From: Bagarius yarrelli | Lineage: Eukaryota > Chordata > Actinopteri > Siluriformes > Sisoridae | Reading direction: 5' to 3' | Assembly (NCBI GenBank): GCA_005784505.1 | Contig: VCAZ01000187.1 | Coordinates: 15,001 to 79,000 of the forward strand | DNA: 64,000 nucleotides | Shown: one piece after another, positions 48,249 through 61,212 of the stretch | How positions within the stretch are numbered: the stretch's first letter is position 1 | How the letters are laid out: each line of letters opens with the position of its first letter | The notes under the pieces: model-generated | What the model saw: the letters and a program-made list of their open reading frames with translations, nothing else | What the model was told of the DNA's origin: nothing | Database searches by the model: none | Program-made: the position numbers and the translations under genes

Positions 48249-48941
48249 TTAATTGTAGCCTAATTTCTGCAAAGAGGCGCAGTTGTAGCTCTTTCACAAA
48301 CAAGTACTCAACAACCAAAGCCTGAGCCAAACCACAAATCTGTTGCCTCTATTCAAAGCCTAAATCATGCCCAAAAGTCATGCATGACTTAATGTCATAC
48401 CTGCATGAACTCTGGGGTTTAACTGTTACAACTCATTTCCCAAATCTGTGGAGACGGCAGATGAATGAATGGTATGTCAAAGAGGTTTGAGAAAATATAC
48501 ATGGACGGCCCACAACCTCAGTAACTTCAAGCAAAATTATTTACATTATTAATGAGATTTAGGGTAAATAAAGATTGTTTTAGTCTAGTTTATAATACAG
48601 CCCTTCGTTTCTCTGTCTGAGATTTCTGAAACAAATCATCTTAAACAATAACATCCATGCAACTCACCACCATCACCACCAGCATGGAGAAAAGAACCAA
48701 AATTTAATCGAATTTCCATACGATGAATTTGATATATGAAGTCAAGGTGTAGACTCACCTCTTAGACATTACAACATCCTTGTTTTCATTCTTGAGGCAT
48801 AAAGATCAAATCCAGGAAGGACTCTGCATCTGGCTAGCTGCTATTTCCCTAAATGCAGTCTTTGTAGAGGAAATGACAACTGCTATTGCTTTTCTCTTAC
48901 CCCTTACAAACCATACATTTAACAGGATGGCCTAACAGAAG

Positions 48942-49003
48942 GTATTCTGAAAGCAAGATACTACAGGCAGAAACAGGAATTATATGAATTGTATCTCCTA
49001 CAT
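48942..49003 (+). repeat. Second copy of a 57-base direct repeat
   Basis: GCAAGATACTACAGGCAGAA, then an interval with ATTATATGAATTGTATCTC, matches 47754-47811 with only a few differences. Confidence 0.85.
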
Positions 49004-49134
49004 GGTAGTAACAGAATGAAAGTTAGCAATTTGAATGCAGGCTTTAAATGTCATTTTTTTCAGAAATCTTAATTCCTTATGCATGTCAGGCTCCGTGTCA
49101 TTATTTTATAAACCTTAGAATTTACACTTACTAC

Positions 49135-49491
49135 TAGAGGTCGACCGATTTATCCGTTTTGCCAATTAACCGGTACTGATGGGTGATTCCTGGAATTATC
49201 GGTTATGGAAAAAAAAACCCGATAATAGTTTATTTGAGTCGCGCCAGTTGCTGAAGTAGGTGAGAAGGGTCCATTGTCCATACAGTGCGCACAGCCAGCA
49301 TATCTCGATGGCGATAGTGGCCATCAAACCCTGAACCTCCAATTAGCATGTCAACACCTTAACCACTGCACGCTGCACAGGCAGCGCATGCTATCCAGAT
49401 GTACGGACAGTGGTAACATTTAGGGTTATCAGCAAGTACGGTCTAACCCTAGCTATCTGTATCGGTAAAATCCAATGTTGGTCGACCACTA
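49135..49491. mobile_element. hAT-like MITE with TAGAGGTCGACC ends and nested SINE piece
   Basis: The left end TAGAGGTCGACCGATTTATC and the right end GTTGGTCGACCACTA form imperfect inverted repeats. Flanks CTTACTAC and TTTACTTC match at 6 of 8 bases. A Family A head fragment lies inside at about 49320-49372. Confidence 0.65.
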
Positions 49492-50404
49492 TTTACTTCA
49501 GTACACTACAAGCGTAATAGTGAAGACGGCTAAACATTTTAGAAACTGCAGAGTTCTTACATAAAAAACTGCTGTGAAAATTATTTTAAAATGTGTTGAG
49601 TGCCAATTCTTTGAGTCAATAGAGTTTCCTAGGCGAGTGGCCAGACTGGTTGAAGCAGACATGAGGCTTACAATCACACAAATGACCACTCTTTGCATTT
49701 CTGGTTAAAAGAAAAGCATCTGAGAATGCAAAACATGATGAAAAACAGAAACAAGAAGCGGGGTCTTATTTCTAATACTGTGCATAACATCCTTACTAAA
49801 AGTGTCCATGCAACCGAAAGCCAAAAATAGAGTACGTCAAATAATATCCAGACCCATAAATGTTGCCTGTAAAAACGCTTGCAAAACAAACGCTTTTTTT
49901 TATACATAGCGGTAAAGCAATGAATGTGGAAACTAAGAGTTTTGACAGTTTAAGTTTAATAAAGTTTAAATCCTTTAAAGTTTAAAACAACATCTGTGTG
50001 TGTGTGTTTGTGTGAAAAAATATAAATTACAGCTGTCAGATTATAATAAAATTAAGGTATTAAGTATTTGCTATCCTGTACTGCATCCTGGAGGACGGCC
50101 ATCTCCTTCTCCAGTGCTTCCGTAAGTGATGGTGAAACAGCGCCGATTAAATGTTTACAAAAAAAATCTTTTAATTCGATATGGCAGTTTAATTTCACAG
50201 GTATGTGTTAATAAAACATTTATCACTCGGTCCAAGCACAAATAAATCAAATCTGCATGATGATGTGGATGATATAAAATGATATTAAATTATTAGTTAT
50301 ATTCGTTACTTTTACGTTAACTTTCTAGATCCCAACCTCAGTTTACCACCTCACTATCTGTTTTACCAATTCCTCTCATCTCCAAAAATGTGCACACATG
50401 GCTA

Positions 50405-50560
50405 GGGCTGTTACGATTATTGAATTTGGGTGACGATTAATTGTCAAAAAAATTATTGTGATTATGATGATTTATTGCCTGTTTGAGGGCTTTAACGATT
50501 AATTGTTTGTTTTAAGGCTTTGACAATTATTTGTTTGTGAAAAACAATCAAGCATTCAAA
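50405..50560 (+). mobile_element. Truncated hAT-like end TAGGGCTGTTACGATTATTG
   Basis: This begins TAGGGCTGTTACGATTATTG and carries repeated ACGATTAATTGT words. A matching right end was not found nearby. Confidence 0.5.
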
Positions 50561-50991
50561 AAAACTCAAAGCATTTTATTATCATTTATATTTGTGCCTT
50601 ATTATCGCTCTACTGTAAATATTTTATTAGAGATAATAGCATTTAAGCAAATCCATATTGGTGTTTGATTGTTAAGCAACATATAAATTAATTACATTTC
50701 TATGCAGTTGCGTTATGCATCGTTAACATGAGTTGAGCTGGTGATCACCCCACTCCACTCACTTACTTTAGTTGAAAGTAGGGTGCCGCGGGTACTACAG
50801 CTCCCCCTTGTGGCTAATAAAAGTGTGAAATAATTGCACGACTCAGAGTTTACTTACAGGTGCACACATTGTCCCATCAAGTGTGTTTTTGATAGATCAC
50901 AATCCATGACAGACGCCTACGCCTTTGTGTGGGAAGTGGCGTACATACGTTTATAAATGAGTCGACTGAGCTTTTTGTAGGTTTGATTCTG

Positions 50992-51330
50992 TCACGATTC
51001 TGCCCGCCAACCACCTGAGGGCGCCATCACCTGATTACTAGTCTGCTCGGTGCGCTTCCTCTAGTACTTCCTGACTAGTTAGCCTTATAAGCTAACCAGT
51101 TTGTATACTCTGTGCGAAGTATTGTTTTGCGATGCAAACTACTCAGCGTATACGCTGTCTGTCGGTTTCCCTGGTCTGTTCGGTTTATGGTTCGTGATTT
51201 TGGTGTATACGGATTTTGGATTTGCCTGTTTGTGTTTCTACCCTTGTCTGTGTTATGTTTCGTTTCTGCCTTTTCCATTATTCAATAAAGCTACCTGCAT
51301 TATGGTTCCCCCTCGTCTCCTTCGTTATAG
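50992..51330 (+). mobile_element. LTR-like dispersed repeat (copy 2)
   Basis: TGTCACGATTCTGCCCGCC begins this copy, then CCACCTGAGGGCGCCATCAC, a TTATAAG TATA-like box, GTGCGAAGTATTGTTTTGCG and CAATAAAGCTACCTGCATTA. No paired LTR or internal coding region is visible. The right end runs into a SINE. Confidence 0.5.
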
Positions 51331-51470
51331 ATTCCCAGTACCGCCAAGTTAACACTGAAGAGCCCGTAATCAAGACCCGTAAACCCCAATTGCTCAGTTG
51401 TATAAAAGAAACAAACGTAGGTCGCTCTAGATACCGGTGTCCGCCAGAGTCCATTAATGTAAATGCAAAT
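51329..51470 (+). repeat. Family A SINE, head lost
   Basis: The piece begins inside the B box (GATTCCCAGTACCGCCAAGT) and ends in the tail with TCGCTCTAGATACCGGTGTC. Confidence 0.8.
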
Positions 51471-54400
51471 AACATCAGTATTTTTTTTAAGTTAAATTTA
51501 AAAGGAATGAGATTTCAATAAAATATTCTGAGACATTCCATGGATGTTCGTTACGCAGAGATTTTAAACCGTATTATACATTAAATCAAAGAGTCGTTGT
51601 GATGTTTATGGTCAAAATTGACCAGTAGTGTCAAGTGTTAAGTACATACTTGAAAGGTTAATAAATGCTAAAAACAGCTTTAATAATTATACCCAATGTA
51701 TTACACTATAAATGCCACAATATTTTAAACAAAGGTTCTACTACTAAAAAAAGGGACCTCAAATTCATGGCTTACAATAATCCAAGAAAAACATCAAACC
51801 TAATCGAAGGTTAAAATGAGGCCGCTTCCACAAGGGCACCTGTATAAATGAATACCTGCCTGGCTGTATGTCTCGATGATTTCATCACATCTAAGCAGCA
51901 CAGACATATTTCACCTGAAAACGTTAAAAAAAAAATGACATCAGGAGGAGATCAGCGGTTGGCATGTCGCTGAACTTTCTCCGAACTCTTCAGCTGAATT
52001 TATGCAACTAGGTCGTGTGTGCCGGAGAGACAAGTTTCACTCGCAGTTGCCTGCTGCTCAAGATAGAACGGTGCTCTCCGACGCTTCATTAGAGAGCTCT
52101 GTGCAAGCATTTTAAATCCAATCCATCATACGGAGAGGACCGAAACCCAGGCAATTAGGGAGGCCACCCCTGTGTTCCTCAAAGACACCAAGGAACAGCT
52201 ATAAAGCTGTATCTCTATTACTCATGCCTGAGGAATGGTGTCTGTGTCTTTGTCAAGCGTGGTTCCTACAGTTGCTATAATATTCTGGCTTTGAGTTTGT
52301 GATCCTGGCTTGAGCCGTAAAAAACGTCCCACCGTACTTCAAATTCAGTGCGTAAAGCTGGTAAGAAAAAGTGTGTCAAGTCTCTTCAAGGGCTTTATTT
52401 GCTTGTAATTTAAAATATTTCTTCCTAATCACTTCACCAGCTTTCATAGAAGAAAAAGCAAAACTTAGTCAGTGAATTTATATCCATCCGTTAAACTCGC
52501 ACAACACCTGAGGCAAAATTAATGTTTCTCAGTTAGCGTTGATGAAAGGTTAATATCTCTGGCATTTTTATAGAGTCTGTCCCTTCCACCAGAGCTGATC
52601 CATGGGTACTGGAACACTTCCCGGCAAGAAAACAAGTCACGATTTGAGCAATATAATATGCGAGTAATTTATTCTCAGCCTGCATAGTTGTGCTTCCTTT
52701 GTGGGCAGATTTAAGAGTCCCCACTTCGCTGTAAGTCAGGTGCAGACAGACTGGAAGTGGGCACTCTGTTCAGCTGTGTGTAATTTGGAAACACATAACG
52801 GTGACTGAACGGTGTGACTTTTAAAGATAACAAAGCTCAGTCACTACCAATTTAAAACAACACATTCCTGATTTTTTTTTTTTCCCCTTCACAGAAATGT
52901 GCTGTACACATGTGCGAATTCCCAGGATCCGTGAACTCATTCGAAACTTTTCTTTAAAGTGACCTTGTCTGGGAAATATCACAGAGGAACAGAGTTTTTT
53001 GTTAGGAAACTGACACAAACTAAAATTCGGAGTAAGAGCATCTGTTTTCCTTGTAAGAAAATGAAAGGATTCCATGTTTGGATTGAGACATTCGGTGGAA
53101 AACTGGCACCACAAGTTAACCTAAATCATAGCTTTAATTTGTTACTGACTGCTGATACAGGGAAAGGATGGGTTACACAGAGCCGGCCTCTTTTTTTTAT
53201 ACATAGTTTAGTAGCCTACTATAGTCTACTATTTTATAATCAACTTAAGTATTTCCTGGATTTTGTATCCCTATAGTCGTTAAAAAAAAACATGTTCCTT
53301 TATTTCATGTCCCCTCACTTCTCAATCCAAAGTTACACCCTTGCTAATATTGCTACTGGGCTACACTGCGGACTGCTACTAGGTTTGATGGTCCAGATTT
53401 CTTAGTCTTTTGTGCCACTGATAGAAAACCTCAAACAAATTCTGGTGCCTAATAAGAAATGAATCCGAGCGATAATCGTACCATAAGATCCAAACAGGGT
53501 TGACTTTTAATTAGCTGTTAGCTGACCGCACATCATAACCCATGGTGTTGCTGGCCTTTGCCAGTGAAGCCACCATGACCATTTTTGTGTGTCAGTCACA
53601 GTTTCAAGCTCCAATGCAATTAGTTACTCCAGGAGGGTAGTTTAGCTGCATTTGTTAAAGCCCACCCACAAAAGGCAACCCTATCATTAAGTACAGCTGC
53701 AAGGCTGCCAGAATATACAATAATCCAAATATACCGGCATGGGAATGATATGCTAGATTTCCGTTTCCCCAGAGATGCACTGATTTTATTTAAACCTTGT
53801 GTATAAATTTGTTCTCACTGTGAATAAATCCAGACAGATTCCTACTAGTACCTTGTCAAAATGCATTGAATTAAATTCAATTCTATGCTTTGTGCTGTAA
53901 ACTGGAAGCTTTCCGGTGTGTGCGGCACTGAAACAGGTCTCAGTAAGCATGTCATCCAATCAACTGGGTACATGAATCCGTGGCAATCGATAAAGAAAGT
54001 AGGGCAAAAATAGATTTTTCCACTTGCCCAGCTTGACTTTGTGTGCTAATATGAAAACCTCCTCAAGGAAATGCTTGTTAACTGATTTAAAGCTCCAGGC
54101 AGCAGATGCTAAACAAACTCAACCACTAGTGTATACACATTTTCAGAGAACAACACAAAGACGGCATACAACATAACCTCAGTTTGTAAACTCCGAGCTG
54201 CTTCTATGCAGGCTGTAAACCTGTTTTTACATTTGTCCTGACGAGGGATTGCTACGCTTTTTTTAGAAAACATCTTTGCCCTGTCGATTTTAAATCACTC
54301 GACCGCTTCTGTCTGACGATTCATCAACATTTTAGTCCAGCAGACTCACACGAGAGCCAACAATGACCCCATTTAATACCTCTCAACTCTGTATATTCCT

Positions 54401-54965
54401 TACACGCGCTTTCATTTGTCTACAATTAGCCAGATTAAAATCTGATTAAACATACAAAACGAAACACCAACTCCCACAGTGTTCTTTAACAACCAAAGAT
54501 TCTTTCCAGTCTGGGATGACTGGAAAGAATAATTACTGACTAATTTTTTAACCAGACTAATTTTACCCTTTAAAGCCACAAAAACTCTGAACATGGCTGA
54601 AAGCTAATGTTAAAATTGAAGGTTTCACAGCTAGCAGCTTTTTTATTTTATGTATATTATCCACATCCAGATATTATCCAATACACTCAATGTAGTGTTC
54701 CTGAACGAAAAATGTCCTTGAACCATGTATTGGTTGAAGCCATTCGAATCAGACAGCACTAGTTTAAGCTTTAGTCACTCTGTAATAAAGATTTTTCACA
54801 AGACTACATTTAAATTATAGCAAAGCTAAAAAAAAAGCCATTGTTAAACTTTTGAGAAGAACTCTTTACTTTTGATATTTGGCAGGTCTCCTCTTAATAT
54901 TCCTTACATCATATGCCACTGACTGACAGGACAAATAGTTTTAGCCAGACAAGCCATGATAATAG

Positions 54966-55144
54966 AGGGAGGTGGTAGTGCAGTGGTTAAGTGTTGGACT
55001 GCTAACTGGAAGATCTGGGTTTTGATTTCCAGCACCACCAAGCTCTCACTGGTCAAGGTGCTCAACCCCCAATTGTCAGCTGTATAAAAGAGATTAATGT
55101 AAGTCGCTCTGGATAAGGGTGTCTGCCAAATGCCGTAAATGTGA
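54966..55144 (+). repeat. Family A SINE, near full length
   Basis: GAGGTGGTAGTGCAGTGGTT, AAGTGTTGGACTGCTAACTG, CAGCACCACCAAGCTCTCAC and TAAGTCGCTCTGGATAAGGG are present in order. Confidence 0.9.
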
Positions 55145-55205
55145 TAGGTCATACCTGATTTTTTTTTTTTACAATAGGAATGATGATATTCTCTGTGTTA
55201 AATGT

Positions 55206-55325
55206 TCACATTTACATTTCTAGGCATAAAGAGTGATTTACTTTTTTATCTCATAAGCAGTTGATGGTTAAGGGCCTTGCTTAGGGGCCCAGCAATGGTA
55301 ACTTGGTGGTCTTGGGAATTAAACC
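55206..55325 (-). repeat. Family A SINE, tail and middle
   Basis: TTTACATTTCTAGGCATAAA, then GGTTAAGGGCCTTGCTTAGG, and a damaged head follow the complement of the family. It lies 60 bases from an oppositely oriented copy. Confidence 0.8.
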
Positions 55326-55479
55326 ATCCTTAGAAACATCCAGAGTGAGCCTTTGCTACCCAGTAAGCTACCTCCAGGCAGTAAAACTGCACAGCTGGAT
55401 TAAATTGCAACAAAGGCTTTCAAATAACAAAATACACAACATCCAATTACTAACATATGCAATGTAGGTACCATGACTT

Positions 55480-55516
55480 GGATGGATGGATGGATGGATG
55501 GATGGATGGATGGATG

Positions 55517-55580
<64 letters not shown>
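55480..55580. repeat. (GGAT)n(GATA)n compound microsatellite
   Basis: About 10 GGAT units are followed by about 15 GATA units without interruption. Confidence 0.97.
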
Positions 55581-56901
55581 TCTCAGTATAGTTCACCCAC
55601 CAAACGACTAGTTTTTGGGAGGTGGGCAAAAGATCAAGAACGTAGAGGTGAGAGGAAACCAGTGTAGACATGAAAAAACCACATCGAAAAACTCCATGAT
55701 ATCATCACCTCAAGGTTTACCAACCTACCCACTCTACCTCCCTAAAATACTACAAAGAACTTTCAATATTTGAAGAATAACTTTTGGGTTCCACCTGCAA
55801 AACTTCATTTTTGTCAGAATTAGAGTTCATGCTCTTGCTTGTGGTGGGGAAGGAGCTGAAACATAATGTAGACCTTCTGTAAAACAGCATAAGTTCAGCT
55901 GATGTCGATTTATTATCCGGCCAATGGTAACAATCATTCTGAAACAAATAAGAAGGAGACAATTCAGGACAAATCTGGACTTCGAGTTTAGAAGGCAACA
56001 AAACAAAAACCCAAGAAAGCAGATTCTTCTTGTATTCCACATATTTTACCTATCGTCACCAGGCTTTGATAGCTAAACCGAGCTTAAATTAAAAATGTAT
56101 TATAAAGCTTCAAATGTTTCAGCTTTCTGCTTATTTTCAATTTAACATCAGAGTCTTGGAATTACAGTGATACTAAACAAGTCCAATCTCTGGCACCCAC
56201 TGCGTAACCGCAAAGCAAGGCTTCAGTTAGTAAACGCAGAACTTTTTCTATAGTGGCCATGACTTTTTTTCCAGTTCTTTAAAGAATTTTGTTTTGAAAT
56301 TAAAGAGATGAGAAATCTGAAAACATTTTAGTGTTTAAATTCTTCGAGATAACTTATTAAACGGATTTGAGTCTCGCGAGTCCTTTGAGTCATTAAAGAT
56401 TCGGACTGCTTTGCTATATTTAACGAATCCAGCCAAAAAACCTGGGACTGTTTTACTACGCACTACGAGTCGGACGGAGCCGCTAAATCCAACGGTTTAG
56501 TTAAATCTTGTGATCTGACCATGCAGGAAGTTTCCAAAACAACTTAGCTACCAGCAATCAACAACTCAGCAGTCAGCTACCTGTTCCTAGGGTTACTAGC
56601 AAACAACTAGCTAGAACAACTGAATGGTGTCATTTTTAGTGTTTGGGGTGTAATATTGAGTATTTATCTCTGTTGTTGTTAGAAACAAGACAACTGAGGC
56701 TTTAACGGGTCTGAGTAAATGAATAGAAGGAGTCGTAAATTCAGAGTCATATAAAGAATCAGACTATTTAACCTAAATGAATCCAGATTCACTCATCATG
56801 TCTATTTAAAATACAAACTTGTTCATAAACATGGTGAACCAACAGTTAGCAACAACTGTAGTTCCCTCACAGTTTTTACAGTCTATCACTTCTTCACCCA
56901 C

Positions 56902-57092
56902 TTACATTTACAGCATTTAGCAGAAGCCCTTATCCAGAGCTTCATACATTTATCTCCCAATACAACTGAGCAATATTGGGTTAAGGGCCTTGCTTGGGGG
57001 CCCACAGTGGCTTCTTGCTGAAACTGCGAATTAAACCCCAAATCTTCTAATTAGCAATCCAACACCTAAACCACTGCACTACCACTTCCCAC
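56902..57092 (-). repeat. Family A SINE, near full length
   Basis: TTTACAGCATTTAGCAGAAG, GGTTAAGGGCCTTGCTTGGG and a head ending CTGCACTACCACTTCCC are present. Confidence 0.9.
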
Positions 57093-57879
57093 TTGCTGAA
57101 GTTTTCTTGAAAAGTAATCTATGATCAGAAAGGTCTCAGTATTATAATCTTAAAAGTCTGGTTTCATGGACCAGCAGAAAAATACTCAGCATCTCCAAAT
57201 TCTCACTAGAGTCTGAGTACCCGAAAGCAGACTACTTATAATGAATGTTAAGACAACGTTTTGATAGCAAGCAGAGCATTATTTTGCAACTTTTATGCTA
57301 CATGATCACATCTAGCCACACAGACTTTATAGAAAACATATACTGACCACATACAGTACCACACTATAACATCCCAGTTATTTAAAATAGTCCACCCTAA
57401 CACAGCATTTAAAACAATTATATCTTGCTGGCAAACCTGAATCTAGAACACACGTTTAACACAATGGTTAAATCTACAGGAGAACAATACATATCTAACC
57501 ATTTTAAATTGATAATCAATCCACAGTTATTGAAAACAACTTTGTAGTGGGTCAAAAAAAATCATGTCAAAGAAAGACTTTTATCCGAAATGTCTGGTTT
57601 CTCTGGAAAATGTGTGCGTGTCACTCTTTTTCTAGTGGAGGTTGTGGTGGAAACAGGCTGGAAAAGTCGGTTCAGACTTGTCTATCCATTGCACCAGTTC
57701 CTAATGGGGGATCCCTAGCAGTTGCCAAACCAACTGGGGGATGTGAGTCTCCAGTGAGTCTGGAGTATGCCAAGGGGTCCTTGTTTAGTGTCACATGATG
57801 GGACACAGAGGGCAATTATTGCATGGTGCATAAACTTACCTTGGTCAAATTCGGCTATTGACTCCGCTTCCAGTTTCCA

Positions 57880-58070
57880 CAGGCTTGTTTTTTTGGCCAC
57901 TACAATTAAGCCCCACCTCTATCAAGTCCTCACTGTAAGACCCTTGATCAAGGCCTTTAATCTTCTCTGCTCTAGGGGTACCATATCATGACTTTGAACG
58001 CATTGTCCTAGGATAAGATATTTGAAAAGCCGAATTTCGCTATGCAGTAATGTATATAAGACAAATAAAA
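57880..58070 (+). repeat. Family B SINE, 3' part
   Basis: GTAAGACCCTTGATCAAGGC, CTGCTCTAGGGGTACCATAT, then CATGACTTTGAACGC, CTAGGATAAGATATTTG and AATTTCGCTATGCAG follow the Family B body and tail with decay. Confidence 0.6.
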
Positions 58071-58479
58071 ACATGCCGTGATTAACGCAAACTTCTGTGT
58101 TTATATTTATACTGAATGCCTCAATACAGGTATACATTTAACAGAATGAAAAGTGACTCCGAAGCAGGACGAGTCTTAACAACAGCTGAAAACTGGGTCG
58201 TATTCGCTGTTGAAAGTATTTATGGCACTTATTAAACAAATGATTATTTACTAGAGCTGAGAGGATTACATAGCCGATCTTTCCAAGAACAATGTTAAAG
58301 CCTGCCATTTGGACTATTTTGGGGTTTGCGTCACTTTTATTCTTCTTTTTTTTCATTTTCTAATGGATCCAATCTGAATGGTGCTTATTATTTTTTCTTA
58401 TTTATTGCACTTTTATTATTAGGTTTAGTCTAAACACAGCATCTGCGGTGCATATGCTAGGGCTTGGTGGTATATTAAG

Positions 58480-58547
58480 GCCCTTATCTCTCAACTGCTC
58501 AGCTGTAAAAATGAAATTATATAAATTATGTAAGTCACTCTGGATAA
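58480..58547 (+). repeat. Family A SINE 3' fragment
   Basis: CTCAACTGCTCAGCTGTAAA and TAAGTCACTCTGGATAAAT match the Family A tail. Confidence 0.6.
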
Positions 58548-58921
58548 ATAAATAACTCGCATGCAGCATGCATAAGCCTGAGTAAAATCGCTAGCCTGAC
58601 GTCCTTGGGCTATTGTGTCTTCCAGTCAGGCTATCAAACTGTATCGCTGCTCTGCCTTTCTTATAGAAAGAAAACATATATATTTCAATGCTTATGCATT
58701 TTCTTGCAAATATAGTTGGGTAATTATGCTATCTGTAATATTTAGGCATGGGGGGGGGGCATCATCAATATGTGGGGCATTAAAATCACATTTAAATGTG
58801 CGCTCGCATTTTACATTCAATCTGCAATTGCACAAAGTGTGTACAGGAAGCGGTGGTACTTATTTATTATATTAATACTATACTAAATACTATACTATAT
58901 ATAATACTTATAATACACGTA

Positions 58922-58963
58922 TTACGTATATACGTAATATACGTAATATACGTATATACGTAA
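58922..58963. repeat. 42-base ACGTA palindrome
   Basis: Arms of 15 bases (TTACGTATATACGTA and its complement) flank a 12-base centre. Confidence 0.9.
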
Positions 58964-59005
58964 ATTGATCAATTCCTCAGAATTTTAAAACAGACAGATG
59001 TGAAT

Positions 59006-59071
59006 TTATATATATATATATATATATATATAGATATATATACTATATATATATATATATATATTATATAG
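59006..59071. repeat. (AT)n microsatellite, interrupted
   Basis: AT tract with three short interruptions. Confidence 0.95.
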
Positions 59072-59992
59072 ATTTTTTTATTGTTTATTTAAAGTGGTAT
59101 TTCTGATATACCTGTGAAAAAATTTAGGGAAGTTGTATGTGACATACAGTCGAATTTGTTGTTACAGTAAGATTAAATCCTGGTTCATATTTTATTTACT
59201 ATATTTTTAACACCCAAATAAAAGTAAAAAAATAAGTATTTGTGATTATATGTAATTATTTTAGTTTATTTATTATATAAGACCCAAAAAATAGGTGGTG
59301 CTCATTAGTTGTATATAGCGTTAAAGCACTAGCTTACCTATATATATAGATAATGTATAATAATAATAATGTAATGCACACTGACATCAACTTTATGAGG
59401 ATAATGAGCGTCTCAGGTTCTCAGCCGGACAACAGAAAAAAAGCATTTACACCTTAAACCTTATCAGGTTTCAATTTTAGAAACCTCTAGAACACATCTG
59501 ACATCTTAATGAAATCGATTTTGTCTCCACATGCCCAGCGCTGGTTATCCCATCTCACTACAGATCCTTCGCCTGAGGAAGCTCCGTTAGTGTTATTAAC
59601 TCGACATCATCACCTGACAAGCTTAATAAACACGAACCCATGTGTCGCCGAGCGAACATTCCTGTAGCGCTGCACACAACTGAGTGAGTGTGATCATCTG
59701 GAGTAATTAAACAATCGGCTAGGATGGAAGTAATTTTAGCTAAATGTGGATAGATTTGGTTTTCATGACTGATGCCTAAGTAAAGCTTAGGTTTTAATAT
59801 TATCTGATTAATAAAAATACTAACGTTTACTAACAAAAAGACTAAAATAAGTTAATACACTCAGTAAGTAAATTATAAACCAAGTTACATATATTTATAT
59901 TACCTTGTTTTTGGTTTGTCTAACAAAATAATCGTGTTTATTATTTGAACAATTATTTAAGCTAACATTTACATTTCTGCCTTTTGTCACTA

Positions 59993-60043
59993 TTATATAT
60001 ATATATATTTTTATGTACACACACACACACACACACACACACA
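59993..60043. repeat. (AT)n and (AC)n compound microsatellite
   Basis: A short AT run at about 59993-60008 is followed by 13 AC units at 60017-60043. Confidence 0.93.
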
Positions 60044-60206
60044 TCAAAATGAGCATATTTCAATATTTAATATTATAGCTTTAAATAACTTCTCACACCT
60101 CAAATAAAATTGGTGAAAATACTACTTAAAAAAAATAATAATTTTAATAATAATACACATGAAATATAAAATGTATCGTATCTGGACATCTATACAAAAG
60201 TGGAGG

Positions 60207-60345
60207 AAAAGTGACAGCGCATTGGTTAAAGTGTTGGCCTGCTAATTGGAAGAATAAGGTTCGTTTCCCAGCACCACTAAGTTACCCCTGTTGGGCCCCC
60301 TGAGCAAGGCCCTTAACCCTCAATTGCTCAGTAAGTAAATGTAAG
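60207..60345 (+). repeat. Family A SINE, tail shortened
   Basis: GTGACAGCGCATTGGTTAAA, AAGGTTCGTTTCCCAGCACC and GGGCCCCCTGAGCAAGGCCC are present. The GGATAAGGG tail is absent. Confidence 0.87.
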
Positions 60346-61076
60346 GCAGAAAAACACCCCTCCTATCTCCTGTCGCCACATATAAAAGGGTTAAAGTTCG
60401 ATGTCTAATTTACAGCTTACTGTATCCTGAATAAAGTGAGAGTCTGAGTGACTGCACGTGATCTGAATGGACAAAAAGTAAAGGTGGCATCCTGTGCAAC
60501 TCTGCGCTCTAGTGGAGGAAAATGAGACGAGCACCAGCTCTCGAAACGTACTGTACCGCTGCGTTTAACCAGCATGGTTAGAGTCACTGTTGGTATCAAC
60601 CCAAAGGTAAAAGTTGTGGTTCTTGCTTGCTTAAGCTTGTGGTCTCCTTTGCCTGCTGTACAACCCCTGAGTCTGTAGCACAACTAAAATATCAATCCAA
60701 AAGCAATAGAAAACAGTTTTTATACCGTATGTTATACAGCTTAGTCTGCATTCTACAGCCTTCAGAATAAAAAAACTCTAAGTTATTTTATCCTAAATGC
60801 ACTGGAAAGAAGTAAACTGCTATCAATAAATAAACCAATAATTACACTGGTTAATAACTAGGGACTTTTTTACTTAATATTTTAAATAAACCAGTTATAA
60901 AATCTATGTTATGTTAGTGATTACATATTATAATAAGGAACATAATAATAATAACAAAAGAAGAAACAGAGGTCTAGGTGGAGGCAGAGGATTTACTGTG
61001 ACGGGATTAGTTATACTATATGCAGTAATAATGTTTAACTTATTTAATTCATTTATTTAATGTTATTTAATAAGAG

Positions 61077-61212
61077 GAAGAAGAAGAAGAAAAAGAAAAA
61101 GAGGTCTAGGTGGAGGTGGAAGATTTACTGTGGTGACACCTACAGTAAACAGCCGAAAGGAGCAGTAATAATAATAAATAATAATAATATAATAATAATA
61201 ATAATAATAAAA
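61077..61212. repeat. (AAG)-rich and (AAT)n repeats
   Basis: An AAG/AAAAG tract (61077-61102) and an AAT run (about 61165-61212) flank a short unique piece. The stretch GAGGTCTAGGTGGAGG in between also occurs at 60968. Confidence 0.85.

Noticed and set aside
55450..55671. Minus-strand open frame with Tyr-Leu-Ser-Ile repeats
   Set aside because: Direct translation of the GATA/GGAT microsatellite.
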